DNA of 64,000 nt from Paenibacillus pinistramenti (GTDB taxonomy: Bacteria > Bacillota > Bacilli > Paenibacillales > Paenibacillaceae). The stretch covers positions 1 to 64,000 of the forward strand of contig NZ_VAWG01000001.1 of NCBI RefSeq assembly GCF_005869875.1, in the 5' to 3' direction. Below the pieces are notes generated by a model. That model was given only the letters and a program-made list of their open reading frames with translations. It had not been told where the DNA came from and did no database searches. This document shows, one piece after another, positions 19,425 to 28,668 of this stretch. The position numbers were made by a program, and so were the translations under genes. The stretch's first letter is position 1, and each line of letters starts with the position of its first letter.

Positions 19425-19817
19425 TTATTCTTCAGTATGCTTGCCGTATGCCTCAGCATTCAGCAGCTTGGCGAAGGCTTCCTCGGGGGAAGCGGACAAC
19501 TTAATTTTGACCATCCAGCCGCTGCCGAAAGGCTCTCCGTTCACTCGTTCAGGAGCATCCGTCAGCTCTTCGTTCACTTCAACAATTGTGCCGCTGACCG
19601 GCGAGAACAAGTCGGATACCGTCTTTACGGACTCAATGGTTCCGATGCCGTCTTCCGCACCCACTTCAGTCCCTGTTTCAGGCAGCTCTACAAACACGAT
19701 ATCGCCCAAACGGTCCTGAGCAAAGTCCGTAATGCCGACAAGCACAGTTCCGTCGCCCATGTCCTGCACCCACTCATGTTCTTCGCTGTACCAAAGTCCT
19801 TGTTTAATTTCACTCAT
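19425..19817 (-). CDS. gcvH: Glycine cleavage system H protein
   Basis: Lipoyl carrier protein that shuttles the aminomethyl group between the P, T and L proteins. The 130 residues contain the lipoyl-lysine motif GTIESVKTVSDL and GDIVFVELPE. The start MSEIKQGLWYSEEHEW matches the family; a GGAG lies 12 bases upstream, which is rather far, and an in-frame ATG eight codons earlier has no ribosome site. It is read away from gcvT-gcvPA-gcvPB and so is outside the glycine-riboswitch transcript, with its own promoter presumably within 19818-20020. Confidence 0.94.
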   Translation of the reverse strand: MSEIKQGLWYSEEHEWVQDMGDGTVLVGITDFAQDRLGDIVFVELPETGTEVGAEDGIGTIESVKTVSDLFSPVSGTIVEVNEELTDAPERVNGEPFGSGWMVKIKLSASPEEAFAKLLNAEAYGKHTEE

Positions 19818-20020
19818 CGCTTTGTTCCGCTCCATTCTCATGAACTTATTTTACCCGAGCCTAAGAGAGACAGGGATTTACAAATCTAGGTTATTCATTT
19901 CTCTAGCAAAAGTCAAATGTCAATATTGCTTACACCAAGCTATTTCCTGACATGTCCCTGTTCTTGGTGTCATTTTTCGTCATTTTAGCCCAATAAACCG
20001 AAAGTTAAAAGATAATTCTG

Positions 20021-20050
20021 TTGACATCCTTCGGGTTTACCCGTTTTAAT
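20021..20050 (+). promoter_or_regulatory. Promoter of the gcvT operon
   Basis: TTGACA at 20021-20026 and TTTAAT at 20045-20050 with 18 bases between, about 27 bases before the start of the riboswitch aptamer. This fits a strong housekeeping-sigma promoter. Confidence 0.75.
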
Positions 20051-20076
20051 GAGAGTATGAAGAGCGGGTGAACGTA

Positions 20077-20308
20077 AAGGGAGAGATTGCTGCGCAAGCG
20101 GCGGCGCCGAAGGAGCAAGCTCCTGCAACTGTAAGGAGTGAATCTCTCAGGCAAAAGGACTTTTACCGGACGCATCTCTGGAGAGCATTCGGCATTTCAG
20201 CTGCCGGATCACCCAAGGGGAAACCTAAGAACACGAACTGCGGCGCCCTCGGGACGCCCGGTTAGAGAAGTCTAGGGACACTCTCAGGTACCAAGGACAG
20301 AGCCTTCA
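20077..20308 (+). promoter_or_regulatory. Tandem glycine riboswitch
   Basis: Two aptamers in series. Aptamer 1 shows GGCGCCGAAGGAGCAAG, AATCTCTCAGGCAAAAGGAC and CTCTGGAGAG. Aptamer 2 shows CACCCAAGGGGAAAC, CTCTCAGGTACC and AAGGACAGAG. These are the conserved blocks of the Bacillota gcvT riboswitch, and the layout matches that of B. subtilis. Glycine binding should prevent formation of the terminator at 20293-20366 and turn on gcvT-gcvPA-gcvPB. Confidence 0.97.
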
Positions 20309-20366
20309 GAATCTGAAAGCGGGATGATTGTCTCCGTTTTGCGGGTTCTTGGGCCTGTCCTTTTTT
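20293..20366 (+). terminator. Riboswitch expression-platform terminator
   Basis: AAGGACAG (20293-20300) pairs with CTGTCCTT (20355-20362), followed by T to 20366. The 5' arm is also part of the last conserved block of aptamer 2, so aptamer folding and termination compete, as in other gcvT switches. Confidence 0.85.
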
Positions 20367-20406
20367 GTGCTGCTGGTTGAATGGACTAAATTCATGAGGT
20401 GAGAAG

Positions 20407-21528
20407 ATGTCAAAGTTGATGAGAACACCGCTTTATCCCTGCTATGCCGATATTCCGGGTGCACGCTGCATTGATTTTGGCGGCTGGGAGCTCCCCGTCC
20501 AGTTTGAAGGCATTCAGAAAGAACATGATGCCGTGCGCAGGCAGGCAGGCTTGTTTGACGTTTCCCACATGGGGGAATTCCTTGTCGAAGGCGAACAGGC
20601 GCTGGCTTTCCTGCAGCAGATGACGACCAACGATGTCTCTCTCCTTAAACCCGGGGCGGCTCAATATTCGCTGATGTGTTATCCGAATGGCGGGGCCCTG
20701 GATGACCTGCTTGTGTACTGCCTTTCGAAAAATCGTTACATGCTTGTCGTCAACGCCTCAAACATTCAGAAGGATTGGGAATGGCTTCGCGCTCACCTGA
20801 TTGAAGGCGTGCAGATGACCGATATCTCCGCTCAAACCGCGCTCATCGCCCTGCAGGGACCCTTGGCTGAGCAGATTCTGACTGAAAGCGGCGCAGAAGC
20901 CGCTGCCGGGCTTGCCTCTTTCACGTTTGCCGCCGATGCCGAGCTGTTTGGCGCAAAAACCATCCTCTCCCGTACCGGATACACCGGTGAAGACGGCTTT
21001 GAAATTTACGCACCTGCTGAGAAAGCACCTGCAATCTGGAAAGGCCTGCTTGCCGCCGGAGCGTCGCGCGGGCTTGTTCCGGTCGGACTTGGCGCTCGCG
21101 ACACACTCCGTTTTGAAGCCAGGCTGCCTCTTTACGGACAGGAGCTGTCCGCCGAAATTACCCCGCTGGAAGCCGGCTTAGGCTTTTTCGTGAAGTGGGA
21201 CAAAGGGGATTTCATCGGACGCAGCGCTTTGGAAGCACAGCGGGCCGCCGGTCTGCCCCGCAGGCTTGTTGGCATTGAAATGATCGACCGCGGCATTCCC
21301 CGCTCCCACTATCTGGTGTACGGGGACGGGGTTAGAATTGGCGAAATCACCACCGGCACCCAGTCGCCCACACTGAAACGCAATTTAGGGCTCGCACTGG
21401 TGAACAGCCGGTACGCAGCCCTTGGCACTATAGTCGAAGTCGAGATTCGCGGAAAAAGATTAAAAGCCGAGGTTGTTAAGGCTCCGTTCTATAAGAGAGA
21501 CTCCAAACCCGCCAAAGGAGCTGAATAA
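20407..21528 (+). CDS. gcvT: Aminomethyltransferase (glycine cleavage T protein)
   Basis: Transfers the methylene group from the H-protein-bound aminomethyl to tetrahydrofolate and releases ammonia. The 373 residues contain [20 protein letters not shown] with the folate-binding region, [12 protein letters not shown] and [20 protein letters not shown] lies shortly before the ATG. It is first in the operon behind the glycine riboswitch; the next start is two bases after its stop, suggesting translational coupling. Confidence 0.97.
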   Translation: MSKLMRTPLYPCYADIPGARCIDFGGWELPVQFEGIQKEHDAVRRQAGLFDVSHMGEFLVEGEQALAFLQQMTTNDVSLLKPGAAQYSLMCYPNGGALDDLLVYCLSKNRYMLVVNASNIQKDWEWLRAHLIEGVQMTDISAQTALIALQGPLAEQILTESGAEAAAGLASFTFAADAELFGAKTILSRTGYTGEDGFEIYAPAEKAPAIWKGLLAAGASRGLVPVGLGARDTLRFEARLPLYGQELSAEITPLEAGLGFFVKWDKGDFIGRSALEAQRAAGLPRRLVGIEMIDRGIPRSHYLVYGDGVRIGEITTGTQSPTLKRNLGLALVNSRYAALGTIVEVEIRGKRLKAEVVKAPFYKRDSKPAKGAE

Positions 21529-21529
21529 C

Positions 21530-22882
21530 ATGAAACACCGTTACCTGCCGATTACCGAAGATAACAGTAAGGAAATGCTTGCCGTGATTGGCGTGGATTC
21601 GATTGAAGACTTGTTCGCAGACATTCCTGCCTCTATCCGCTTCAAAGGCGAGCTGCCTGTTTCCTCCCGACTGGATGAATATGCCCTGACCCGCCACATG
21701 GGCGCATTAGCCGGCAAGAACGCAAATACAGACCGTTATATCAGCTTCCTTGGCGCAGGCATTTACGATCATCATGTTCCTTCCGTTATCAATCATATTG
21801 TATCCCGGTCCGAATTTTACACCGCTTATACCCCCTACCAGCCGGAGATCAGCCAGGGCGAGCTGCAGGCAATTTTTGAGTTCCAGTCCTATATCTGCGA
21901 GCTGACCGGCATGGCCGTGGCCAATGCCAGCATGTACGACGGCGCTACCGCGCTGGCCGAGGCAGCCAGCCTGGCCGCAAGCGCAGCCCGCCGCAAGCAA
22001 ATCGTCGTTTCACGCGCTGTCCATCCTGAAGCACGCGGAGTGCTGCAGACTTACGCTCACGGGCTAAACCTGGAAATCGTCGAGGTGGGTACCGTAAACG
22101 GCATTACGGATTCAGATGCGCTGGCAGAAGCCGTTACACCGGACACTGCCGCAGTCATTATGCAGAGTCCAAACTTCTTTGGCGCAATTGAAGATGTGCA
22201 GGCTGCGGGAGAACTCATTCACGCCCGCAATGGGCTGCTGATTGTCAGCACCAACCCCCTCGCACTAGGTTTAATAGAAGCACCAGGCAAGCAGGGCGCT
22301 GACATCGTTGTCGGCGACGCCCAGCCGCTCGGCATTGCCGGCTCTTACGGCGGCCCTACCTGCGGATTCTTCGCCGTATCCGAGGCGCATATGCGCCGCA
22401 TGCCCGGACGGATCGTCGGCCAGACGACCGACCGCAACGGCAAACGCGGCTTTGTGCTGACGCTGCAGGCCCGCGAGCAGCATATCCGCCGCGAGAAAGC
22501 GACCTCGAATATTTGCTCCAATCAGGCGCTCCTCGCGCTCTGCGCTTCCGTTTATTTGTCGCTTATGGGCAGACAGGGACTCAAGGAGGCGGCGCAGCTT
22601 AACTTGCAGAAGAGTCATTACGCCAAACAAACACTGGCTGCCCGCAGCGGTGTATCCATAGCCTTTACTTCGCCTACTTTTAATGAATTTGCTATTAAGC
22701 TGCCGGAAGGCACCGATATGGCCGCGCTGCAGAGCAGGCTGCTGGCTGAAGGTTTCATCGGCGGCTATGATCTCGGCAGAGCCTATCCGGAGCTTGAGGG
22801 TCATATGCTGATTGCCGTAACGGAACGCCGCAGCAAAGAAGAAATCGACCGGTTCTCGGTCATTCTGGAGGGATCCCTATGA
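21530..22882 (+). CDS. gcvPA: Glycine dehydrogenase (decarboxylating) subunit 1
   Basis: Alpha subunit of the two-part P protein, the PLP-dependent decarboxylase of the glycine cleavage complex. The 450 residues start [17 protein letters not shown] and include [43 protein letters not shown] and [12 protein letters not shown] 21530 follows AAAGGAG by nine bases; a longer frame overlapping gcvT from 21473 has no ribosome site. It overlaps gcvPB by four bases (ATGA), as expected for a heterotetramer made in equal amounts. Confidence 0.97.
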   Translation: MKHRYLPITEDNSKEMLAVIGVDSIEDLFADIPASIRFKGELPVSSRLDEYALTRHMGALAGKNANTDRYISFLGAGIYDHHVPSVINHIVSRSEFYTAYTPYQPEISQGELQAIFEFQSYICELTGMAVANASMYDGATALAEAASLAASAARRKQIVVSRAVHPEARGVLQTYAHGLNLEIVEVGTVNGITDSDALAEAVTPDTAAVIMQSPNFFGAIEDVQAAGELIHARNGLLIVSTNPLALGLIEAPGKQGADIVVGDAQPLGIAGSYGGPTCGFFAVSEAHMRRMPGRIVGQTTDRNGKRGFVLTLQAREQHIRREKATSNICSNQALLALCASVYLSLMGRQGLKEAAQLNLQKSHYAKQTLAARSGVSIAFTSPTFNEFAIKLPEGTDMAALQSRLLAEGFIGGYDLGRAYPELEGHMLIAVTERRSKEEIDRFSVILEGSL

Positions 22883-24357
22883 GCATAAGCACACAAGATT
22901 TGAAAGATAAAGCGCTGATCTTCGAGCTCAGCACTCCTGGACGCATCGCTTACTCCCTGCCGGAAATCGACGTACCTGTTCAGCCGCTTGACGAGTTAAT
23001 TCCGGCGAAGTTTCTCCGTCAAGAGGAAGCCGCCCTGCCCGAAGTATACGAGGTTGATGTCGTCCGCCATTATACCGAGCTTTCCCGCCGCAACTTCGGC
23101 GTGGATAACGGCTTTTACCCGTTAGGCTCCTGTACAATGAAATACAATCCGAAGATCAACGAGGATGTCGCCCGCTATGCCGGTTTTGCCAAAATCCACC
23201 CTTATCAGCCGGAGGAAAGCGTACAGGGGGCGCTTGAGCTCATGTACACGCTGCAAAAAGACCTCGCCGGCCTGACCGGAATGGATGCCGTAACTCTGCA
23301 GCCGGCAGCCGGCGCTCACGGGGAATGGACGGGACTCATGATGATCCGGACCTATCACGAAGAACGCGGCGAGCATAAACGCATCAAGGTCATTGTGCCA
23401 GACTCCTCACACGGGACCAATCCGGCAAGCGCGTCTGTAGCCGGGTTCCAGACAGTGACCCTTCCTTCCAAAGCGAACGGCCTGGTTGATCTCGACGCCC
23501 TGCGTGCTGCAGTTGGTGAAGACACGGCCGCTCTGATGCTCACAAATCCGAATACGCTCGGCTTATTCGAGGAGCAGATCCTTGAAATTGCCGAAATTGT
23601 GCACGAGGCAGGCGGCCTGCTTTATTACGACGGGGCAAACTCCAACGCCATCATGGGCATTACCCGCCCAGGCGATATGGGCTTCGATGTTGTGCATCTG
23701 AACCTCCACAAGACGATGAGCACACCGCACGGCGGCGGCGGCCCTGGTGCAGGACCTGTCGGCGTGAAAAAGATTCTGGCCCCTTATCTGCCAGGTCCGC
23801 TCGTCATCGAGCAGGAAGACGGCTCCTTTGCGTTCAGCGGCATAAACGATTCCTCCATCGGCCGTGTTAAGGCCTATTACGGCAATTTCGGCATTCTGGT
23901 GCGCGCATATGCCTATATCCGAACTTACGGTCCGGAAGGGCTTCGTACGGTGTCCGAGCACGCCGTGCTGAACGCCAATTATATGCGCGCCCGCCTGGCC
24001 CCCTATTTTGAAATGCCCTATGACCGGATCTGCAAGCACGAGTTTGTCATGTCCGGCAGCGGTCTGAAGCCGTATGGCATTCATACTTTGGATGTTGCCA
24101 AACGGCTGCTCGATTTCGGCTATCATCCGCCGACCATCTACTTCCCGCTGAACGTGGAAGAGTGCATCATGATCGAGCCGACAGAAACGGAAAGCAAAGA
24201 AACGCTGGACGGCTTTATTGACACCATGATTCAAATTGCCCGGGAAGCCAAGGATCAGCCGGAGCTGCTGCGGAACGCGCCTTACACGACGCCGGTAACC
24301 CGGCTGGATGAAACGGGCGCGGCAAGAAAGCCGGTATTAAACTGCGCCTGCAGCTGA
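22879..24357 (+). CDS. gcvPB: Glycine dehydrogenase (decarboxylating) subunit 2
   Basis: PLP-binding subunit of the P protein. The 492 residues carry the Schiff-base Lys in [17 protein letters not shown] and the motifs [24 protein letters not shown] and [11 protein letters not shown]. The C-terminal CACS tail comes just before a 12-bp tandem repeat that includes the stop codon. It is the third and last gene of the riboswitch-controlled operon, and a strong hairpin follows at 24408-24459. Confidence 0.97.
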   Translation: MSISTQDLKDKALIFELSTPGRIAYSLPEIDVPVQPLDELIPAKFLRQEEAALPEVYEVDVVRHYTELSRRNFGVDNGFYPLGSCTMKYNPKINEDVARYAGFAKIHPYQPEESVQGALELMYTLQKDLAGLTGMDAVTLQPAAGAHGEWTGLMMIRTYHEERGEHKRIKVIVPDSSHGTNPASASVAGFQTVTLPSKANGLVDLDALRAAVGEDTAALMLTNPNTLGLFEEQILEIAEIVHEAGGLLYYDGANSNAIMGITRPGDMGFDVVHLNLHKTMSTPHGGGGPGAGPVGVKKILAPYLPGPLVIEQEDGSFAFSGINDSSIGRVKAYYGNFGILVRAYAYIRTYGPEGLRTVSEHAVLNANYMRARLAPYFEMPYDRICKHEFVMSGSGLKPYGIHTLDVAKRLLDFGYHPPTIYFPLNVEECIMIEPTETESKETLDGFIDTMIQIAREAKDQPELLRNAPYTTPVTRLDETGAARKPVLNCACS

Positions 24358-24386
24358 TCCTGAAGCTGATCCTGAAGCTGTTATGA
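24352..24386. repeat. 12-bp tandem repeat over the gcvPB stop
   Basis: AGCTGATCCTGA at 24352-24363 is repeated exactly at 24364-24375, and a partial degenerate copy follows to 24386. The stop codon TGA (24355-24357) lies in the first copy and recurs in frame 12 bases later in the second. Confidence 0.85.
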
Positions 24387-24407
24387 AGAATAAGTTTTTA
24401 ACGCATA

Positions 24408-24459
24408 CCAAACAGCCCCCGTGCTGCCAGAATGCCTCTGGCCGCCGGGGGCTGTTTGG
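24408..24459. terminator. Hairpin between gcvPB and the convergent membrane-protein gene
   Basis: CCAAACAGCCCCCG pairs perfectly with CGGGGGCTGTTTGG around a 24-base loop. It lies between two convergent genes and probably stops transcription both ways, although the T-tracts are short. Confidence 0.7.
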
Positions 24460-24474
24460 TTGAATAGATAGAGC

Positions 24475-25596
24475 CTAACCTCTGTTTAAAGCTGCCTTCC
24501 GGCGGCTGTGATACTTATAAAACAGCCGGAACAGCGGCGGCACCGCCAGAAAAATAAAGAAAGTCCGAAACAGCTGGTAGCCCGCCACCACGGACAGCTC
24601 GGCATGAATTTCATGCGCCATAATGCTCATTTGGTCCATTCCGCCCGGAGCCATGCTGAGCAAAGCCGTTGCCATGGACAGCGACTGCGTCCATTTCAGA
24701 ACCAGCGCGAAGATAAACGCACCTGCAATCAGCAGCACGCCGCTTAGCAGTGCGCAGCCGAACGTCTTGAGCTTGTTCTTCAGCGCTCCCGGCTTCAGCA
24801 TCAGTCCGACGTTACAGCCGATCATCAGCTGTGCGGCATTCACCAGCACCTGCGGAAGTGCCGGGCCCGGCTGCCAGATTGCCTGCAGCAGCGCTGCCCC
24901 GATCGCAGGACCAAGCAGAAAGGCTGTCGGAAATTTGATCCGGTTCGCCAGCAGTGCAAACAGAGCGGCAGCTGCCAGAAAGACCAGCAGCTCCCCGTTC
25001 AATCCCGCTCCATGCTCCGCTGCCGTCCCCGCCGCATTCGCCGCTTCTGCCTGCACGCCAGCCAGATGATGATACCCAAACAGCGGACTGAAGATCAGCA
25101 GCGGGATAAGAATAATGATCATCATAAGCCGGATAACCTGGTAAACGGTAACAATCGTAATGTCGGCCCCTTCTGTTTCTTCCGCCAGCATTATCACCTG
25201 GGTCAAGCCTCCGGGAATGCTGCCCATCAGCAGGGTAATGAAATCAATGCCGGAAAATCTTGAAATCAGGTATGCAAAACCTGTACACATCAGCAGCAGC
25301 AGTGCGGTCATGGCAGCCATCGAAGGCAGCTGGTGAGACATGGATTTCAGTGCCGTTCCCGTCATGGACAGCCCGATCGTATATCCGACCAGGATCATGC
25401 CGGCATTCCTTGTTTTCCCCGACCACGCATAACGCCCCTTGAGCAATAAGGAACCGATCAGTGCTGCAATCATCGGACCAAGCAGCCAGGGAATCGGCAG
25501 ACCTCCCCATTGAAATAGACAACCGCCCAGTAGGGCTGTAACCAGCGTAAGCAGCTGACCCGGCAGCCTCCAGGCCTGTAATTTCGTTGTATGCAT
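24475..25596 (-). CDS. AbrB-family (COG3180) integral membrane protein
   Basis: A 373-residue multi-pass membrane protein of the family often labelled putative ammonia monooxygenase or AbrB duplication protein. That enzyme name is misleading: there are no redox motifs, and the fold looks like a transporter. About ten hydrophobic segments are visible. The two repeat halves show the family signatures: PIPWLLGPMIAAL and GSIPGGLTQVIMLAEE in the first, FPTAFLLGPAIGAALL and SMAPGGMDQMSIMA in the second. AAAGGAG precedes the ATG by eight bases. It stands alone, convergent with the gcv operon. Substrate unknown. Confidence 0.87.
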   Translation of the reverse strand: MHTTKLQAWRLPGQLLTLVTALLGGCLFQWGGLPIPWLLGPMIAALIGSLLLKGRYAWSGKTRNAGMILVGYTIGLSMTGTALKSMSHQLPSMAAMTALLLLMCTGFAYLISRFSGIDFITLLMGSIPGGLTQVIMLAEETEGADITIVTVYQVIRLMMIIILIPLLIFSPLFGYHHLAGVQAEAANAAGTAAEHGAGLNGELLVFLAAAALFALLANRIKFPTAFLLGPAIGAALLQAIWQPGPALPQVLVNAAQLMIGCNVGLMLKPGALKNKLKTFGCALLSGVLLIAGAFIFALVLKWTQSLSMATALLSMAPGGMDQMSIMAHEIHAELSVVAGYQLFRTFFIFLAVPPLFRLFYKYHSRRKAALNRG

Positions 25597-25754
25597 AACT
25601 CTTGCTCCTTTAAGAAGACTCGGCAGGAATGAAATCCCTATTTGGAATCATGTCTCCCCTATTCTAATCGTCCAGCAAATCGGCCTGCAAATTATAGCAT
25701 AATTTATATATGTAATCAATGACATAACATTCTCTATTCCTCCAGAAAAATAGA

Positions 25755-25784
25755 AAGATCCGAAGCAAAATCGCCTCGGATCTT
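25755..25784 (-). terminator. Terminator after the nitroreductase gene
   Basis: A perfect 9-bp stem, AAGATCCGA/TCGGATCTT, with a 12-base loop, followed on the minus strand by a T-rich tract. Confidence 0.8.
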
Positions 25785-25810
25785 CCAAATTTATATCAAG
25801 TGAAAGCTTC

Positions 25811-26410
25811 TTATTTGAATACTTTCACGCGTTCTTCTACCGGCTGGAACTGTTTCTCTCCAGGCTGCATAGCAGGTTTGCCGAATGGCATTTGAGCAAT
25901 CAGCTTCCAGCTCGAAGGAATTCCCCAAGTGGATTGAACTTCACTGTCAATCAGCGGATTATAGTGCTGCAGGGATGCTCCCAAACCTGCTTCCTCCAAA
26001 GATGTCCATACTACCAGCTGCAGCATGCCGTTAGCCTGATTTGCCCAAACCGGGAAGTTGTCGGCGTAAGCAGCGAACTGTTCCTGCAGACCTTTGATGA
26101 CCTGCTCGTCTTCAAAGAAGAGAACGGTGCCATAGCCGTTGTTGAAGGATGCCATTTTTTCCGAAGTAGAGACGAAAGCTTCTTCGCTCTTCGAAATTTT
26201 TCTCAGTTCTTCCTTCGTAATATCCCACAATTTATTATGATTCTCACCAAGCAGAACAACCGCGCGTGCAGTCTGCGAGTTAAAAGAAGAAGGAGTATAC
26301 TTAACCGCCTCTTGAACGATTTCTACAATTTGATCATCGCTGATTGTAGATTCATTGCTGATTCCGTAGTACGAACGTCTTGTTTTCAAAGCTTCCAAAA
26401 TTTTGCTCAT
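25811..26410 (-). CDS. Nitroreductase-family FMN oxidoreductase
   Basis: A 199-residue flavoprotein of the small nitroreductase group (COG3560-like), which reduces nitro or quinone compounds with NAD(P)H. N-terminal KTRRSYYGIS and TPSSFNSQTARAVVL match FMN-binding segments; WANQANGMLQLVVWTSLEEAGLGASLQHY is typical of this subgroup but is given here only as start and end landmarks, W-A-N-Q to L-Q-H-Y, around residues 132-160. GGAGGAG precedes the ATG. It is a single-gene unit with its own terminator. Upstream are inverted repeats like those of redox-sensing regulators, so induction by electrophiles is possible but unproven. Confidence 0.9.
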   Translation of the reverse strand: MSKILEALKTRRSYYGISNESTISDDQIVEIVQEAVKYTPSSFNSQTARAVVLLGENHNKLWDITKEELRKISKSEEAFVSTSEKMASFNNGYGTVLFFEDEQVIKGLQEQFAAYADNFPVWANQANGMLQLVVWTSLEEAGLGASLQHYNPLIDSEVQSTWGIPSSWKLIAQMPFGKPAMQPGEKQFQPVEERVKVFK

Positions 26411-26446
26411 GAGTTTTAACTCCTCCTTGGTTTCATTAACATTATT

Positions 26447-26494
26447 GAAAGTAATTTAGTAAGCACAGAAATGTTCGTTAATTACTTTTCGTAA
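26447..26494. promoter_or_regulatory. Candidate operator upstream of the nitroreductase
   Basis: GAAAGTAATT (26447-26456) is repeated in inverted form at 26480-26490 with one extra base. Inside the right arm is the short palindrome TTAC-TTTTC-GTAA (26482-26494). Similar TTAC/GTAA or TACT/AGTA palindromes are bound by HxlR/YodB-type regulators of quinone and diamide stress. No such regulator gene is adjacent. Confidence 0.35.
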
Positions 26495-26546
26495 TATAGT
26501 GTAATATAGTTAACCACATGAAGTCAACCCTTTACAAAAATAAAAA

Positions 26547-26573
26547 GCAGCCAGAAATAGTATTTCTGACTGC
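26547..26573 (-). terminator. Terminator after dnaD
   Basis: GCAG-C-CAGAAATA pairs with TATTTCTG-A-CTGC (one mismatch, short loop). T-rich tracts flank it on both strands. It follows the dnaD stop by about 25 bases. Confidence 0.75.
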
Positions 26574-26579
26574 CTCTAT

Positions 26580-26610
26580 TTTTATTTACTCCCAGATTTT
26601 ATTTACTCCC
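26580..26610. repeat. 14-bp direct repeat over the dnaD stop
   Basis: TTTTATTTACTCCC occurs at 26580-26593 and 26597-26610, separated by three bases. The second copy contains the dnaD stop codon (26599-26601), and the first is its downstream duplicate. Confidence 0.85.
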
Positions 26611-27315
26611 TGAGCCGGAGCCCCGAAAGCGCTGTGTATAAGCTTTGGCTTCATCCGCAGTGCGGACCCGGTTTCTGCTCCATTCCAGCAAAATCCGGTC
26701 GATATAGCGGAAATGAACCTTGCCGGCAAACACTGCTTCTTTAAGCGCCATACGGATCAGCTCCTCTGGATAACCATCCTGGTCGATCCAGCCGGAGATG
26801 GTCTCGCATTCCATCGGCGAAAGCGGACGGGCAAACTCCTGTTCAAATACAACAAACAGGTTCCTTGCAGGAAGGTTGTCCGGTTCCCCTGTATCCTCAA
26901 GCTGCCCGCGGTCCTGAAGCCTGGCTTCCTTCCGCTCTGCGGCAAAGCCTTCAGCCAGACATACACTCAGCTTCTTGTACATTCCGTTTAAATGATAATG
27001 CTCGGATTGGACGCCTGTCCGTTCATCCGTCACCTGGTCGATCACAAGCCAGCCGTCTTTGATCAGCTTCCGGATCGCTGAAGCAACCGTGCCGGAAGGA
27101 GCGCTCATTACCTGCTCGATTTCAGCGAGCGGAGGAAATTCACTTCCTCTGCTCTGCCGGAAATGAAGCAGATGAATCAGCAGCATGGCTTCCATATCAC
27201 TCAGCTTCAGACGCCTGTAATGGCCAAGCAGTGCGGCCGGCACGTTGACGGTTCCGTTCTCCAAGCCGTAGGCGATACCGTTCGCCCATATTTTCCAGCC
27301 TTCATTCATCGCCAT
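26599..27315 (-). CDS. dnaD: DnaD-family replication initiation protein
   Basis: DNA-remodelling primosome protein that acts with DnaA and DnaB-like helicase loaders at oriC and at restart sites. The 238 residues have an N-terminal winged helix (about 20-115, FPPLAEIEQVMSAPSGTVASAI region) and a C-terminal DnaD/DnaB2 domain (about 155-225) with the ending YIDRILLEWSRN, close to the YxxxIxxxW motif. GAGGTGAG lies six bases before the ATG. It follows asnS by 21 bases in the B. subtilis order. The gene normally next to it, nth, is about 24 kb away. Confidence 0.92.
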   Translation of the reverse strand: MAMNEGWKIWANGIAYGLENGTVNVPAALLGHYRRLKLSDMEAMLLIHLLHFRQSRGSEFPPLAEIEQVMSAPSGTVASAIRKLIKDGWLVIDQVTDERTGVQSEHYHLNGMYKKLSVCLAEGFAAERKEARLQDRGQLEDTGEPDNLPARNLFVVFEQEFARPLSPMECETISGWIDQDGYPEELIRMALKEAVFAGKVHFRYIDRILLEWSRNRVRTADEAKAYTQRFRGSGSGSK

Positions 27316-27336
27316 GCTGGCTCACCTCATGCTGCA

Positions 27337-28632
27337 TTACGGATACAGACGATAAAGCGTACGAGGGAAAGGAATCGTTTCCCGGACGTGATCCAATCCG
27401 CAGATCCAGGCTACTGTCCGTTCCAGTCCAAGGCCAAAGCCGGAGTGAGGAACCGTTCCGTACTTCCGCAGATCCATGTACCACTGGTAAGCTTCTGCAG
27501 ACAGCTCATGCTCTTTGAAACGCTCTTCCATAAGAGCCGGATCATCAATACGCTGAGAGCCGCCGATAATCTCGCCGTAGCCTTCCGGAGCGATCATATC
27601 CGCACACATAACCACTTCCGGGCGGTTAGGGTCCGGCTTCATGTAGAAAGCTTTAATCCCGGCCGGATAATGGGTAATAAATACCGGTTTGTCGTAGGCT
27701 TCAGCGATCGCCGTTTCATGCGGCGCACCAAAATCCTCGCCCCAAGGAATGTCAAATCCTTGCTTGTTCAAGAACTCAATCGCAGCGTCATAAGTAATCC
27801 GCGGGAATGGCGCTTGAATATTTTCCAGCTTGGAAATATCGCGTTCGAGGGTTTCAAGCTCAGGACGGCAATTCTTTAGTACAGACTGAACAATATGCGA
27901 AATGAAGTTCTCCTGCACCTGCAGACTTTCTTCATGGTCGGTAAAGGCCATTTCCGGCTCGATCATCCAGAACTCGATCAAATGGCGGCGCGTCTTGGAT
28001 TTCTCGGCACGGAACGTCGGGCCAAAGGAATAAACCTTGCCCAGCGCCATCGCCGCGGCTTCCATGTACAGCTGGCCGCTTTGCGTCAGATAAGCATCCT
28101 CTTCAAAATATTTGGTATGGAACAGGTTGGTTGTTCCTTCCGCGGAGGTTGGTGTCAGAATCGGCGGATCTACCAGAGTAAAGCCGTTCGTATCAAAAAA
28201 TTCCTGCACGGCGCGGACAATTTCCGCACGAATGACCAGAATCGCACGCTGCTTGGTGGAACGCAGCCAGAGATGACGGTGATCCATCAGGAAGTCGATC
28301 CCGTGTTCTTTAGGTGTAATCGGGTAATTCTCGGTCAGCTGGATCAATTCGATCCCTGTAACTGTCATCTCGTAGCCGGATTTGCTTCTTGGCTCCTCGC
28401 GGATCAACCCGGTCACATACACGGAGCTTTCCTGAGTCAGGCTCTTTGCCAGGTTCCAGACTTCTTCCGGCACTTCGTTCTTCACAACTACGCCCTGGAT
28501 ATAACCTGTACCATCGCGGAGCTGCAAAAATTGAATTTTACCGCTGGAGCGTTTGTTATTAATCCAGCTGCCGATTACGACGCTCTCCCCGACATGGTCC
28601 TTGACCTGCCGAATTACGGTTTTGATCGCCAT
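27337..28632 (-). CDS. asnS: Asparagine-tRNA ligase
   Basis: Class II aminoacyl-tRNA synthetase that charges tRNA-Asn. The 431 residues have an N-terminal OB-fold anticodon-binding domain (about 15-110, [20 protein letters not shown] region) and a class II core with motif 2 [21 protein letters not shown] (landmarks F-R-A-E and W-M-I-E-P-E near 210-230) and motif 3 [13 protein letters not shown] near the end. Length is normal. AGGAG lies before the ATG. It precedes dnaD and follows ackA by 36 bases. Confidence 0.97.
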   Translation of the reverse strand: MAIKTVIRQVKDHVGESVVIGSWINNKRSSGKIQFLQLRDGTGYIQGVVVKNEVPEEVWNLAKSLTQESSVYVTGLIREEPRSKSGYEMTVTGIELIQLTENYPITPKEHGIDFLMDHRHLWLRSTKQRAILVIRAEIVRAVQEFFDTNGFTLVDPPILTPTSAEGTTNLFHTKYFEEDAYLTQSGQLYMEAAAMALGKVYSFGPTFRAEKSKTRRHLIEFWMIEPEMAFTDHEESLQVQENFISHIVQSVLKNCRPELETLERDISKLENIQAPFPRITYDAAIEFLNKQGFDIPWGEDFGAPHETAIAEAYDKPVFITHYPAGIKAFYMKPDPNRPEVVMCADMIAPEGYGEIIGGSQRIDDPALMEERFKEHELSAEAYQWYMDLRKYGTVPHSGFGLGLERTVAWICGLDHVRETIPFPRTLYRLYP

Positions 28633-28668
28633 TTCATTCTCTCCTCTTACGTTACAATAATGATTGGA

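Noticed and set aside
24475..25596. Annotation of the AbrB-family protein as ammonia monooxygenase
   Set aside because: That name is a database legacy; the sequence shows only a duplicated transporter-like membrane domain and no oxygenase features.
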